Origin: Pseudomonadota bacterium
Lineage (GTDB): Bacteria; Desulfobacterota; Binatia; Binatales; Binataceae
Assembly: GCA_021324855.1 (NCBI GenBank)
Contig: JAJPIG010000021.1
Span: 124,001-188,000 of the forward strand
Reading direction: 5' to 3'
DNA: 64,000 bases
Part shown: positions 33,998 to 42,847 of the stretch, piece by piece
How positions within the stretch are numbered: the stretch's first letter is position 1
Layout: every line of letters starts with the position of its first letter
The notes under the pieces: model-generated
The model's input: the letters and a program-made list of their open reading frames with translations, nothing else
Told to the model about the DNA's origin: nothing
The model's database searches: none
Program-made: the position numbers and the translations under genes

Positions 33998-35527
33998 TCA
34001 GGCGGGATGCTCCAGCTTCCACTCGGCGGCCAACGCTTTGCGATCGAGCTTGCCGCGATCGTTCTTCGGCAGGTTGTTGCGGAAGAAGATCTGCTTCGGA
34101 ATCTTCAATGCCGGAAGCCGTTCGCGGCAATGTTCGAGCACGGAATCCGCGCTGAGCTTCACGTCCGGCTTGCCCACCAGATAGGCGACCACTTCTTCGC
34201 CGTAGATCCGGTCGGGAACGCCGACCGCCGCCGCTTCGGCGACGCCAGGAACCTCGAGCAGCACGTTGTCGATCTCGAGCGGCGAGATGTTGACGCCGCC
34301 GCGGATGATCAACTCGCGCGTCCGCCCGGTCAGGTACAGGTAACCGTCGGCATCGAGATAGCCGATGTCGCCAGGCCGGATGCGTCCGACCGAGGTGGTC
34401 TCGATGGTGCCGTCGTAGCGCAGATAGCGGTAGCGGGTTTCAGGATCGCCGCCGACCTCGACCTCGCCAGCTTCACCCGGCGGCAGCACTCTGCCTTCGC
34501 CGTCGACGATCGCGATCTGCTGGCTCTTAAACGGCCGGCCGACGCTGCCGAAGCGGCGGTTGCGCTCATTGCTGCAGGCGATCCATAGCGCTTCGCTGCT
34601 GCCGTAACCCTGCGCGATCGGGATTCCGTACATCGCCTCGAAGGCCCGCCAATGCTCGGCAGTGAGCGCGGCCGAGCTGGAGGTGACGAAACGCAGGCCC
34701 GGAAGGTCGGCGGCTTTGATCGGCACCGGCCGGTTCACCAGCATCGCGATTCCAGTCGGGTTGCAGACGCCGATCGTCGCACGATACGTGCGGAGCCACT
34801 CGAAGTAATGGCTCTGCGAGAACTTGCGCGCCAGCAGCAAGGTTGCGCCGCGGAACAATGGAGCGAGACCGCCGAGTTCCTGTGCCGAGACCCAGTTGAG
34901 CGAGCGAAACTCAAGCATCCGATCGTCGGCGCCGAGCTCGAGCGTCTCTGCGATTGAGTCGACGTTGATCGCGAGCTCGGAAAAGCCGATCACCGCGCCT
35001 TTCGGCAGCGAAGTGGTGCCGGAGGTATAGACGATGATGGCATCGTCGCGCGGGCCGCATACTGATGGCGTCTCACGCGGCGACAGTGCCGCGATGCGTG
35101 CGAAGAATCCCGTTGCGCCCTCACGACGCCATTCGCCAAGTTCTCGCCATTCCTCGACCGGGCAATCGCCGAGCCCCTCGATCAGCGCTGGCTCTTCGTA
35201 CAGCAGCAGCTTCGGCCTGACGGCGCCGAGGATCTCCGGCAGATGGGCGCGATTCGTATCGGTATTGATCGTGCAGATGGTCGCGCCGTAGCGCAGGACG
35301 CCGAGGAAGACCACCAAATGTTCGAGCGAGTTGCCTGAAAGCAGCGTCACACGCTGGTTCGCGCCGATTCCCCGAGCGGCGAGAAAAGCTCCGATACGGC
35401 CCGTCAGCTCATCGAGCTGACCGTAGGTTATCGCCTTCCCCTGGTCGACGCTCTCGAGAAAGATTTTTTCGGGTGAGCGCCGCGCGCATTCTTCTATCCG
35501 GCTCGCGAACGGATTTTGATAAGCCAT
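33998..35527 (-). CDS. AMP-forming acyl-CoA ligase/synthetase
   Basis: A 509-residue ANL-superfamily enzyme that activates a carboxylic acid as acyl-AMP and then acyl-CoA. Motifs are the ATP loop YTSGTTSLPKG, the GYGSSEALW motif, YLYLTGRTRELIIRGGVNIS in the hinge region and the catalytic Lys in LPKNDRGKLDRKAL. The ATG at 35527 follows GAGGAA by 6 nt. It is divergent from a second ligase across 96 nt, which must hold both promoters. The flanking UbiD genes suggest aromatic or unsaturated acid substrates. The specificity is not predictable by eye. Confidence 0.9.
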   Translation of the reverse strand: MAYQNPFASRIEECARRSPEKIFLESVDQGKAITYGQLDELTGRIGAFLAARGIGANQRVTLLSGNSLEHLVVFLGVLRYGATICTINTDTNRAHLPEILGAVRPKLLLYEEPALIEGLGDCPVEEWRELGEWRREGATGFFARIAALSPRETPSVCGPRDDAIIVYTSGTTSLPKGAVIGFSELAINVDSIAETLELGADDRMLEFRSLNWVSAQELGGLAPLFRGATLLLARKFSQSHYFEWLRTYRATIGVCNPTGIAMLVNRPVPIKAADLPGLRFVTSSSAALTAEHWRAFEAMYGIPIAQGYGSSEALWIACSNERNRRFGSVGRPFKSQQIAIVDGEGRVLPPGEAGEVEVGGDPETRYRYLRYDGTIETTSVGRIRPGDIGYLDADGYLYLTGRTRELIIRGGVNISPLEIDNVLLEVPGVAEAAAVGVPDRIYGEEVVAYLVGKPDVKLSADSVLEHCRERLPALKIPKQIFFRNNLPKNDRGKLDRKALAAEWKLEHPA

Positions 35528-35623
35528 CCAGAGTTCCTCAAGGAAAGTGACGCTCCTCAGGTTCGTGTATTCTTGAGTCTCTGTCACGTATCGTCAAGGA
35601 GAAACAGCCGCGGGCGCTCAACC

Positions 35624-37207
35624 ATGTCTTCGATAGCCACTCTCCTGCGCACCGCCGCCCGCGAGTATCCCGACGCCGAAGCGATCGTCGATCGCGGGCG
35701 GCGCATCAGCTTCGCCGAGTTCGATCGATCCGTCGACGCGCTCGCTTCCGGCCTGCGCGACCTTGGGCTGGTGCGCGGCGATCGCGTCGCGCTCTGGCTT
35801 CCGAATCACGCCGAATACCCAATCAGTTATCTCGCCTGCCTGCGTCTCGGAATCATCGCGGTGCCGATCAACATTCGGCTCGCCGATGACGAAGTGAGCT
35901 ACGTGCTCGAGCACTCGGGCGCCTCGGCGTTGTTCACGATCGGAGCATTCGGCGGGCAGGACTTCCTTGCGCGCAGCCTCGCGCTCAAGCGCCGGATTCC
36001 CGGGCTCCGCCGGATCGTCGCGGCCGGCACGGACGCGCGCGAGCGCGCGGAAGTGTTGCCGTTGGAGGAACTAAGCGCCGCGACGGACCGCAGCGCGGTC
36101 GGCGACAGCGAGGACCAGGTCGAAGATTCCAACCCCGCGCTGATTATCTACACTTCCGGCACGACTGGACGGCCCAAAGGCGTCACCATCGCGCACGGCG
36201 CGCTTCGCTTCTGGAGCGACCGTGCGGCGGAGGCGGGATTCTTTCGGCGCGGCGATAGAATCCTGCTGATGGTTCCGTTCGCGACCGCGGCCGGCTCGAT
36301 TATCCAGACGATCCCGGCGTTACGCGTCGGCGCGGCGCTGGTGCTGATGGAGACCTTCAAGGCCGAGCGCTCGTTGCAGCTAATTCAGTCCGAGCGCATC
36401 ACCTGCCTTGCCGGTCCGCCGACGATCTACATTTTGCAGATGAATGTGCCGGATTTCGAAGGCTACGATCTTTCGAGCCTCGAGCGCACGTTGGTCGGCG
36501 CGGCGCCGGTCGCATCCGAACTGGTCGAGGAGATGTGCCGCAGGCTGCCGTCCCGCGTCATCAACGCGTACGGCGCGAGCGAGACCGCCGGACTGGTCAC
36601 CTGGATGCCGCCCGACGCATCGGTTGAGCAAATCACGCGGACCTCGGGAAAACCGATGCCGGGCTTCGAGATGAAAATCGTCGACGCCGACCGGCGCGAA
36701 GTGGCGCCGGGCGTGGTCGGCGAAATCGCGGTGCGCGGCGGATCGATCATGCAGGGCTATTTCCGCGATGACGCGCAGACCGCCGCCGTCCTCGATGCGG
36801 ATGGATGGTGGTACTCGGGCGACCTGGGCCGCATCGATGCCGACGGCTTTCTCACGATCGAGGGCCGGCAGAAAGAGATGTACATTCGCGGCGGCTTCAA
36901 CGTTTATCCCGCCGAGGTCGAGGCTGCCCTGGCAAAGCATCCGGCGATCCTGATGGCGGCGGTAATCGGCGTTCCCGATCCGGTGCTGGGCGAAAAAGGC
37001 CGCGCCTACATCGTGCTGAAGGAGGGCAGCACGCTGACGGCGGATGAGGTCAAACAATTCTGCCGCACGCGCATCGCCGACTACAAAATTCCCGATTACG
37101 TGACGTTCCGCGATGCGCTGCCGCTGAGCGGCCTCGGCAAAATCCAGAAGAGCCGCCTGATTGAGGAGGCGCGCGTTGAAGCGGCCGTCGTCTCCGGGCG
37201 CGGCTGA
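35624..37207 (+). CDS. AMP-forming acyl-CoA ligase/synthetase (long-chain FadD-like)
   Basis: A 527-residue ANL-superfamily ligase. It has IIYTSGTTGRPKGVTIAHGA, NAYGASETAGLV, the GWWYSGDLGRIDADGFLTI segment and EMYIRGGFNVYPAEVE, and ends with ALPLSGLGKIQKSRL, which supplies the catalytic Lys. The frame opens at 35516, inside the divergent gene's 5' region, but similarity begins at the ATG at 35624. The nearest purine run, AAGGAGA at 35596, is rather far upstream, so initiation may be weak. Its TGA is followed without any spacer by the stop codon of the converging UbiD gene. Confidence 0.9.
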   Translation: MSSIATLLRTAAREYPDAEAIVDRGRRISFAEFDRSVDALASGLRDLGLVRGDRVALWLPNHAEYPISYLACLRLGIIAVPINIRLADDEVSYVLEHSGASALFTIGAFGGQDFLARSLALKRRIPGLRRIVAAGTDARERAEVLPLEELSAATDRSAVGDSEDQVEDSNPALIIYTSGTTGRPKGVTIAHGALRFWSDRAAEAGFFRRGDRILLMVPFATAAGSIIQTIPALRVGAALVLMETFKAERSLQLIQSERITCLAGPPTIYILQMNVPDFEGYDLSSLERTLVGAAPVASELVEEMCRRLPSRVINAYGASETAGLVTWMPPDASVEQITRTSGKPMPGFEMKIVDADRREVAPGVVGEIAVRGGSIMQGYFRDDAQTAAVLDADGWWYSGDLGRIDADGFLTIEGRQKEMYIRGGFNVYPAEVEAALAKHPAILMAAVIGVPDPVLGEKGRAYIVLKEGSTLTADEVKQFCRTRIADYKIPDYVTFRDALPLSGLGKIQKSRLIEEARVEAAVVSGRG

Positions 37208-38731
37208 TTACTTCTTCAAGTAACGCTCTACCTTCTTCGCGATACGCTCCATCTCTTCGCGGCTCGGCCGCGCGACTTTCGCGAACTCCTGGTGAACTTC
37301 CGGCACCTTAATGGTGGCGTCGATGCCGACCTGCTCCGTGATGAGCGTGTTGCCCTGCGGGCCGCGCGGCGCCGACGGATCGAGCACCAGAGCGCCGCCG
37401 TATTCGTTGAACATGAAATCGCGCTTGGGCTGCGTCCGCGTGACCATCGCGATGAGCACGTCGGTCAGGTTGTAGGGATCGATATCCGGTCCAACCACCA
37501 CCACGTACTTCATCATGCGCGGAAACCGGCCGGCCGCCGACCAGACCGCGTGAATCACGTGGCGGCCGAACCAGTGGAACGGCTTCTCCTCGCGATCGCA
37601 ATCGAGCTGGACGACGACAAACGGCAGCCACGTGCCGCCGTGCACAACGACATCCTTGACCTGCGGCAGCTTGCGCTTGAGCTCGGCAAGTATCTCGACG
37701 GCGACAAAGGTGACCCCGACGTAGCCGTGGTCGAACGGCGGCCACATTTCGTAAACGTTGTACCAGATGGGCTTGCGGCGGCGCGTGATGGTGTTGATCC
37801 TGATGAGCGGCAGGATGAAGGCGGGATCATAGTAGCCGAGGAAATTTCCGTGCGGACCGTCGGGCTCTTCGCGCGGCGGCACCTCGATCTGACCCTCCAG
37901 GATGTATTCCGCGCTCGCCGGCACGTAGAGGTCCGAATCCTCGCATTTGACCAGCTCGAGCGGTTTCCCGCGCACGGCGCCGGTGAGCGCGTACTTGTCC
38001 CACTTATGCGTGCCCATCAGGATCGACGGGCCGCCGCCGATCGCGAACAGCGTGGGATCGAGCACGTATGCGATCGCCACATCGAGCGGCTTGCCGAGCT
38101 TCACCGCCTTCGAATAGTGGACGCCGAGATCGTTGTAGATCGGATTCCACCAGGCGTATGCGGTCATGTACGACTTCTGGAGCTCTTCGGAGTAGGGCTT
38201 GCCGTCGGGATCGACACCCATCAGCCCGTACCGATAGGTGCTCGCGTTAAGTTCGCCGGTGATCGGATCCTTCGAGGCTGTGATATCGCAGTTCGGGTAC
38301 GACTGGCGCTCATCGCCGAACCAGACGTGCGGAATCTGCGTTCGCAGATCGATATCCGAGCCTTTGATGACGATTTCCTTGCAGGGCGCCGCCGAGCGAT
38401 TGACGATCGTCGGATCGAGCCAGCTTCCGGGATCGTTCAGAATCGCGCTGAGCTTGAGCTTCGCTTCGAGTTCAGTCTTCGCGCCGAGGGCAGCAGCCAT
38501 TCGTCGCCGGCTGCCGAAGACATTCAGCACCAGCGGAATATCAGGCGTGTTGTAGCCGGCCAGGTTTTCGAGCCACAGGCACGGTCCGTCGACCCCGGCG
38601 ACGTGCGATTGCAGCGCGGCCAGTTCATTTTTTTCGCGGCTTACATCGATCGGCTCTTCGATTTTGACCAGATCACCCTGGGTTCGAAGATCATCGAGGA
38701 AGTCGCGGAGATCGCGATAGGGAAACGGCAT
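37208..38731 (-). CDS. UbiD-family decarboxylase with DGPHGN active-site motif
   Basis: A 507-residue UbiD-like protein beginning FPYRDLRDFLDDLRTQGDLV, the normal family opening. TYRYGLMG carries the probable catalytic Arg, YILEGQIEVPP precedes the acid motif, and the C-terminal VGIDATIKVP is typical. The catalytic EGP(F/Y)G(E/D) motif reads DGPHGN here (Asp291, Asn296), so the second acid is an amide. AAGGAG lies 6 nt before the ATG at 38731; the frame upstream to 39082 overlaps a gene on the other strand and is not used. It converges with the ligase gene with zero spacing. Possible roles are a carboxylase/decarboxylase or a non-catalytic subunit. Confidence 0.88.
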   Translation of the reverse strand: MPFPYRDLRDFLDDLRTQGDLVKIEEPIDVSREKNELAALQSHVAGVDGPCLWLENLAGYNTPDIPLVLNVFGSRRRMAAALGAKTELEAKLKLSAILNDPGSWLDPTIVNRSAAPCKEIVIKGSDIDLRTQIPHVWFGDERQSYPNCDITASKDPITGELNASTYRYGLMGVDPDGKPYSEELQKSYMTAYAWWNPIYNDLGVHYSKAVKLGKPLDVAIAYVLDPTLFAIGGGPSILMGTHKWDKYALTGAVRGKPLELVKCEDSDLYVPASAEYILEGQIEVPPREEPDGPHGNFLGYYDPAFILPLIRINTITRRRKPIWYNVYEMWPPFDHGYVGVTFVAVEILAELKRKLPQVKDVVVHGGTWLPFVVVQLDCDREEKPFHWFGRHVIHAVWSAAGRFPRMMKYVVVVGPDIDPYNLTDVLIAMVTRTQPKRDFMFNEYGGALVLDPSAPRGPQGNTLITEQVGIDATIKVPEVHQEFAKVARPSREEMERIAKKVERYLKK

Positions 38732-38857
38732 GAGAGACTCCTTGTTGCGATGCGCGACGCTAGTTGATTTCAATTGATGCTTCAAGTTGATGGACACCCG
38801 ATGGCGCCATTGTCTAGAGTGCGTTGAGCTTGACCCTTCATCCGAACGGAGTGTTTT

Positions 38858-39469
38858 ATGCCGGCTGATTGGAGTCTTAAGGGACAACTGCTCGGCGCAT
38901 GTAGTTGCGATTGGGGATGTCCATGTAGTTTCGACGCGCCGCCAACCAAGGGCTTTTGCGACGGAGTTTATGTATGGCACGTAACGCGGGGCCGTTTCGG
39001 CAAGACCCGGCTCGACGATCTCAGTTTCGGGATCGTCGGACATTCGCCCGGTCCGCTCCATCTCGGCAATGTCACGTGGCAACCGATCATCGAACAGCGC
39101 ACCGATGCGGAGCAGCGCGTAGCGATACAGGAACTCCTGAGCGGGCGCGAGGGCGGACCGTGGCGCATATTCGCCGGCGTCGCCTCCAAAATTCTCGATC
39201 CGATCTTCGCGCGGATGTCGGTCAAAATCGACGGGCTCAAGAGCCGCGCCCGTGCCGGCAAGGTCGTTGACATCGCGCTCGAACCGATTCGCAATCCGGT
39301 GACCGGCAAAGTCGAAGAACTCCGGCTGGTGAAGCCGACCGGGTTCACCTCGAAATGGGCCGACCTGGGCCGCACCCGTAAGATGACGGTCGCGGCGCCG
39401 GAACTCTCATACGATTATTCCGGCCAATACGCCGAATTCTCCGAGTTCAGCTACGCTTCCGGGAAGTAG
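38858..39469 (+). CDS. DUF1326 domain protein
   Basis: A 203-residue protein with the DUF1326 opening WSLKGQLLGACSCDWGCPCS, a Cys-rich motif (CSCDWGCPC), and later GFCDGVYVWHV. The cysteine pattern suggests metal binding or a redox role, but the family has no established function. ACGGAG is 6 nt upstream of the ATG. It is divergent from the UbiD gene across 126 nt and followed 73 nt later by a GlcG-like gene on the same strand. Confidence 0.82.
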   Translation: MPADWSLKGQLLGACSCDWGCPCSFDAPPTKGFCDGVYVWHVTRGRFGKTRLDDLSFGIVGHSPGPLHLGNVTWQPIIEQRTDAEQRVAIQELLSGREGGPWRIFAGVASKILDPIFARMSVKIDGLKSRARAGKVVDIALEPIRNPVTGKVEELRLVKPTGFTSKWADLGRTRKMTVAAPELSYDYSGQYAEFSEFSYASGK

Positions 39470-39542
39470 ACCGGTCAGTCGCAGCTTCGACGAATCGGCA
39501 CGGCCGGCTTTACCGCCGTCCATCAAATGTCAGGAGACTGAA

Positions 39543-39959
39543 ATGGCCAACACCTATGAGAAAAGCGTGATCAGCTTCGACCTCGCCCATCAGATGGTCG
39601 GCGCGGCGGCTGCGAAGGCTAAAGAGATCGGGGTGCCGCAGGTAATCGCGGTGATCGACGACACTGGCTATCTGAAGGCATTCGCGCGTATGGATGGCGC
39701 GCCGCTGATGTGCGAAGAGATCGCGAGCAGCAAAGCCTTCACCGCGCTCTTCGGGATGCCGACCGAGCAGTTTTTCGACGCGCTCAAGGGCGACGCCTCG
39801 TTGATGGCCGGGCTGTTCCATCGCCCGCGCATCGCTGCGTTCGGCGGCGGCCTCCCGATCAAGATCGGCAATGCGGTGGTCGGCGCAATCGGCGTGAGCG
39901 GCGGGACGGCCGCGCAGGACATCGAGTGCGCGAAGGCCGCGCTCGCGCTGATCAAATAA
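39543..39959 (+). CDS. GlcG/HbpS-family haem-binding protein (DUF336)
   Basis: A 138-residue protein of the GlcG/HbpS family. Blocks are FDLAHQMVGAAAAKAKEIGV, the AVIDDTGYLKAFARMDGAPL segment, SSKAFTALFGMPTEQF and the C-terminal GNAVVGAIGVSGGTAAQDIE. HbpS of Streptomyces binds haem extracellularly, and GlcG lies in glycolate-oxidation operons. This copy has no evident signal peptide. It converges with the membrane-repeat protein gene with 14 nt between them. Its role here is unknown. Confidence 0.85.
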   Translation: MANTYEKSVISFDLAHQMVGAAAAKAKEIGVPQVIAVIDDTGYLKAFARMDGAPLMCEEIASSKAFTALFGMPTEQFFDALKGDASLMAGLFHRPRIAAFGGGLPIKIGNAVVGAIGVSGGTAAQDIECAKAALALIK

Positions 39960-39973
39960 CGCCCGCTTCTTTT

Positions 39974-41560
39974 TCAGGTGTGAATCAGCCCGGTGATGCC
40001 GGCGACGAACAGCGGCGTCAACGTCCATCCGGCCAGGATATGCACCCATAGGTAGACGCGAAGCGCCGCGCCTTCCATCCTGCCGAGGTCGCGTCTTCGC
40101 CCGAGCAGCTTCACCTGATGGTCGCGCATGTGACGCGGGTTGGGACGCCAATGCTGCGCCTGGTGCAGATCGACCAGTGGGAGAAAGTTTTCGAGCGAGT
40201 AGACGAAGCTGTTGAAGGGCGGGTAGTGCGTGGGACATCCGCCCTTGCCGACGAATGACTTGTAGGCATCGCTCTCGGTGGGCGTCACCAAGCCGGCGCG
40301 ATAACCCCATCCGAACAGTAACGTGCCGAGAAACACGAAAGCGACGATCCACCAGAGCGCCTGCAACGGACGATAACCGTAGCCGATCGTGATCTTGAGC
40401 AGGAATTGCCAGGCGCGCTCCGCGGCGCTGAGACCGCCAAATCTCCGCCGCTGGTCGCGCTTCGCGATCATCACGGCGATCGACTCGACCTCGCGCCCGC
40501 CGTCATGCAGCACTTCGGCAAGCTGATTGAACGGCTGCGCTCGATAGCCCGGCGGCTGGAGCGCGAGCCATCGAAGCCGCACCTGCGCATCGTCGGGGGC
40601 CTCGCCGAAGCTCTTGTACACGAGGCCGTTGATCATCAGGTGACCGGGATGTGGCCAGCTCGCCGGATCGTCCCATAGCGCGCCGACCTGCGCGTCCTCG
40701 AGATCGAGCAAGGTCTGCGGCGTGCTCGTAATGTCGGTCCAGTAGAGCGTCCCGCCGACTTTCGCGCGTTCCGCATTGAGACCGGTCGGACCGTTGCCGA
40801 CAAACCGCACCGAGTTGAAGCTGAGCGAGCCACCGACGGAGCTAAGGCGGAAGTCGACCATCCCGTCGCTCTCGAAGCCGTCGTGAAACAACGCGTCGCC
40901 GCCCATGATCGCGTCGATCACGGAAACGGTCGGCTGGCCATTGCCGTGGAAATGACCGGCGCTCAGATTCAGGTCCCCGTCGACCCGCGCACGGAACAGA
41001 TCGAGCGTCGCGTAGCTGCCCTGGCCGAGGGTGAAATCGCCATGCACGACGGCGCGGGCGCCTTCGATCTGTCCGATCGCATCACGGCGGAAATCGAGTG
41101 CGCGCGTATCGGCATAGGAAAGATTGATGCCGTCCGGAACTGAGCAGTTCACCAGCGTGATCGGCGCGCCGACGTGCATGAAGGAGAGATCGAGCGGACC
41201 CGTGATGCGCGCGCCGCCGAGTCCGATACCGCTCGGATGCACGTGCTTGAGGGCCCCCGGATCCGTGAGAAGCCAGCCGAGCAGCGTCGCGCGAATCGAT
41301 CGATCGACGCTCCAGCGTGCGGCCGTCGCCGGATCGTTGGACGGATCGTTGCGATCCCGGCTCGGACCGACCCAGGCGAGATCGCGATGCGGCGCAAAAT
41401 CAATCAGCCGCATCTCGGCCGCAGAAAGTTTGCCGAACGCCGCCTGCGCCATCTGCTCGAGCGCGGCGACATCCTGCGCCTGCGGATCGATCACGGCGGC
41501 AATCGCAGAGCAAGTCATCAGCGCTGCCGCGAACAGCGCCAGACCAAGCCCCGCGATCAA
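39974..41560 (-). CDS. Repeat-rich exported or membrane protein with C-terminal transmembrane segments
   Basis: I do not recognise a characterised family. The 528-residue product begins with a signal-like segment (LGLALFAAALMTCSAIAAV). Residues about 110-320 form an irregular series of about 20-25-residue units with G-x-L-x-L/F patterns (ARITGPLDLSF, RVDGDLNLSAG, SVGGSLSFNSV, KVGGTLYWTDI), which looks like a beta-solenoid. A hydrophobic helix near residues 394-416 follows, then FVYSLENFLPLVDLHQ, then a last hydrophobic segment (VYLWVHILAGWTLTPLF). The start is a TTG with no clear Shine-Dalgarno, so the N-terminus is uncertain. It converges with the GlcG gene. Confidence 0.75.
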   Translation of the reverse strand: MIAGLGLALFAAALMTCSAIAAVIDPQAQDVAALEQMAQAAFGKLSAAEMRLIDFAPHRDLAWVGPSRDRNDPSNDPATAARWSVDRSIRATLLGWLLTDPGALKHVHPSGIGLGGARITGPLDLSFMHVGAPITLVNCSVPDGINLSYADTRALDFRRDAIGQIEGARAVVHGDFTLGQGSYATLDLFRARVDGDLNLSAGHFHGNGQPTVSVIDAIMGGDALFHDGFESDGMVDFRLSSVGGSLSFNSVRFVGNGPTGLNAERAKVGGTLYWTDITSTPQTLLDLEDAQVGALWDDPASWPHPGHLMINGLVYKSFGEAPDDAQVRLRWLALQPPGYRAQPFNQLAEVLHDGGREVESIAVMIAKRDQRRRFGGLSAAERAWQFLLKITIGYGYRPLQALWWIVAFVFLGTLLFGWGYRAGLVTPTESDAYKSFVGKGGCPTHYPPFNSFVYSLENFLPLVDLHQAQHWRPNPRHMRDHQVKLLGRRRDLGRMEGAALRVYLWVHILAGWTLTPLFVAGITGLIHT

Positions 41561-41735
41561 TCTCGATATGAAAGCGATTTGCCGTTCTTCTCCGCAGCGT
41601 CAAGACGCCAGGAATAAGCAACGGAGCTTCTACCAAATCGATGCGCGACGGTCCATCGAGCGGTGCGGCATCGTCGACCGCAGCGCGAAGCCTTCGGAGC
41701 AGCGAGAACCTGTCGAATTATCGATGAATTTCTAG

Positions 41736-41811
41736 TGGTGGGCAGGGAGTGAATCGAACACTCGACACGAAGATTTTCAGTCTTCTGCTCTACCGACTGA
41801 GCTACCTGCCC
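41736..41811 (-). tRNA. tRNA-Phe (GAA)
   Basis: Read on the minus strand, the acceptor GGGCAGG pairs with CCTGCCC, followed by TAGCTCAG and the D-loop TCGGT. The anticodon stem AGACT/AATCT-type closes the loop CTGAAAA with anticodon GAA. The T stem-loop is GAGTGTTCGATTCACTC. The discriminator is A, and the 3' CCA is encoded. The 76-nt length is normal. It lies between gshB and the repeat-rich membrane protein gene. Confidence 0.97.
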
Positions 41812-41838
41812 ACCGCGCGAAGCGATGCGCGGCTTTCA

Positions 41839-41867
41839 TTGGTAGCTTCCCACGCCCGCACTTGCAA
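41839..41867 (-). promoter_or_regulatory. Possible sigma70-type promoter of tRNA-Phe
   Basis: On the minus strand, TTGCAA (41862-41867) and TACCAA (41839-41844) are separated by 17 bases. The -35 match is moderate and the -10 match weak. Spacing and distance to the tRNA 5' end (27 nt) are right for a tRNA promoter. It is listed as a candidate only. Confidence 0.35.
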
Positions 41868-41881
41868 CACCGCCGATGCGC

Positions 41882-42841
41882 TCAGGCGCGTTGCGCCTTG
41901 ATCCGCGCCTCGACGAAATCGATCACGCGCGCCTCAAGATTTACGTTGTCCAACCGATCGATCTCCTGCACGCCGGTCGGACTGGTGACGTTCACCTCCG
42001 TCAGGTAATCGCCGATCACATCGAGGCCGACGAAGTAGAGCCCGTCGCGCTGGAGCCGCGGCTTCAGAATCCGACAGATTTCGCGATCGCGCGCGGTGAG
42101 CTCCGCCTTTACGCAGAGCCCGCCCACGTGGATGTTGCCGCGATTCTCGCTCGGCAGCGGCACGCGCAGCGTCGCTCCGATCGGCTCGCCGTCGAGTACG
42201 ATCACGCGTTTGTCGCCGTTGCGAATCTCCGGGATGTACCGCTGGCCCATCGTGAGCCGGGTGCCGAAATTGGTCACGGTCTCGAGAATCGCGTTCAGAT
42301 TGCGATCGCTCGTGCTGGCCAGAAAGACGCCCTCGCCGCCGTGACCGTCAAGCGGCTTCACGATCGCTTCGCCGCCCTGCTCATCGATGAACTGCTTGAG
42401 ACGCGCGATGCTCGAGGTTACCAGCGTCGGCGGAATCACGCCGGGAAAATTCAGCGTGTAAAGCTTTTCGTTCGCCTCGCGCAGGCCCGCCGGATGATTG
42501 AGTACGAACGTGCGCCGGCTGTCGATGAGGCTCAGGAGCATCGTCGCGTAGAGATAAGCGGCGTCCGCCGGCGGATCCTTGCGCATGAAGACCGCGTCGA
42601 ACGAATCCAACGGACGCTCGGCGCCCGCCTCGAGCCATCGGTAGTGCGCCGCCTCGCGCATCACGGCGCAGCGCCGCGCGAAAGCCATCGCGCGATCGCC
42701 GCGTGCGAACAGATCGCGCAGACCGATGAAGTGCACCTCATGCCCGCGCGCCAGCGCCTCGAGCATGAAGACGAACGTGGTGTCCTTGTACTGATCGATC
42801 CGCTCCAGCTCGTCCATCACGAATGCGAATTTGTATGGCAC
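41882..42841 (-). CDS. gshB: Glutathione synthetase
   Basis: Joins gamma-glutamylcysteine and glycine using ATP. The 319-residue product is family length and has FVMDELERIDQYKDTTFVF at the start, RKDPPAD with the substrate-site residues, and the ATP-grasp segments VKPLDGHGGEGVF and GLDVIGDYLTEVNVTSPTG near the C-terminus. It starts with GTG, 6 nt after the rsmE stop, and so is the third gene of a prmA-rsmE-gshB operon. The gshA partner is not in the window. Glutathione may serve the redox-heavy metabolism encoded nearby. Confidence 0.95.
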   Translation of the reverse strand: MPYKFAFVMDELERIDQYKDTTFVFMLEALARGHEVHFIGLRDLFARGDRAMAFARRCAVMREAAHYRWLEAGAERPLDSFDAVFMRKDPPADAAYLYATMLLSLIDSRRTFVLNHPAGLREANEKLYTLNFPGVIPPTLVTSSIARLKQFIDEQGGEAIVKPLDGHGGEGVFLASTSDRNLNAILETVTNFGTRLTMGQRYIPEIRNGDKRVIVLDGEPIGATLRVPLPSENRGNIHVGGLCVKAELTARDREICRILKPRLQRDGLYFVGLDVIGDYLTEVNVTSPTGVQEIDRLDNVNLEARVIDFVEARIKAQRA

Positions 42842-42847
42842 AGCTCT

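Noticed and set aside
37292-38767. 491-codon plus-strand frame over the second UbiD gene
   Set aside because: The minus-strand UbiD product is family length with a good Shine-Dalgarno; the plus frame is His/Arg/Val/Asp rich without motifs.
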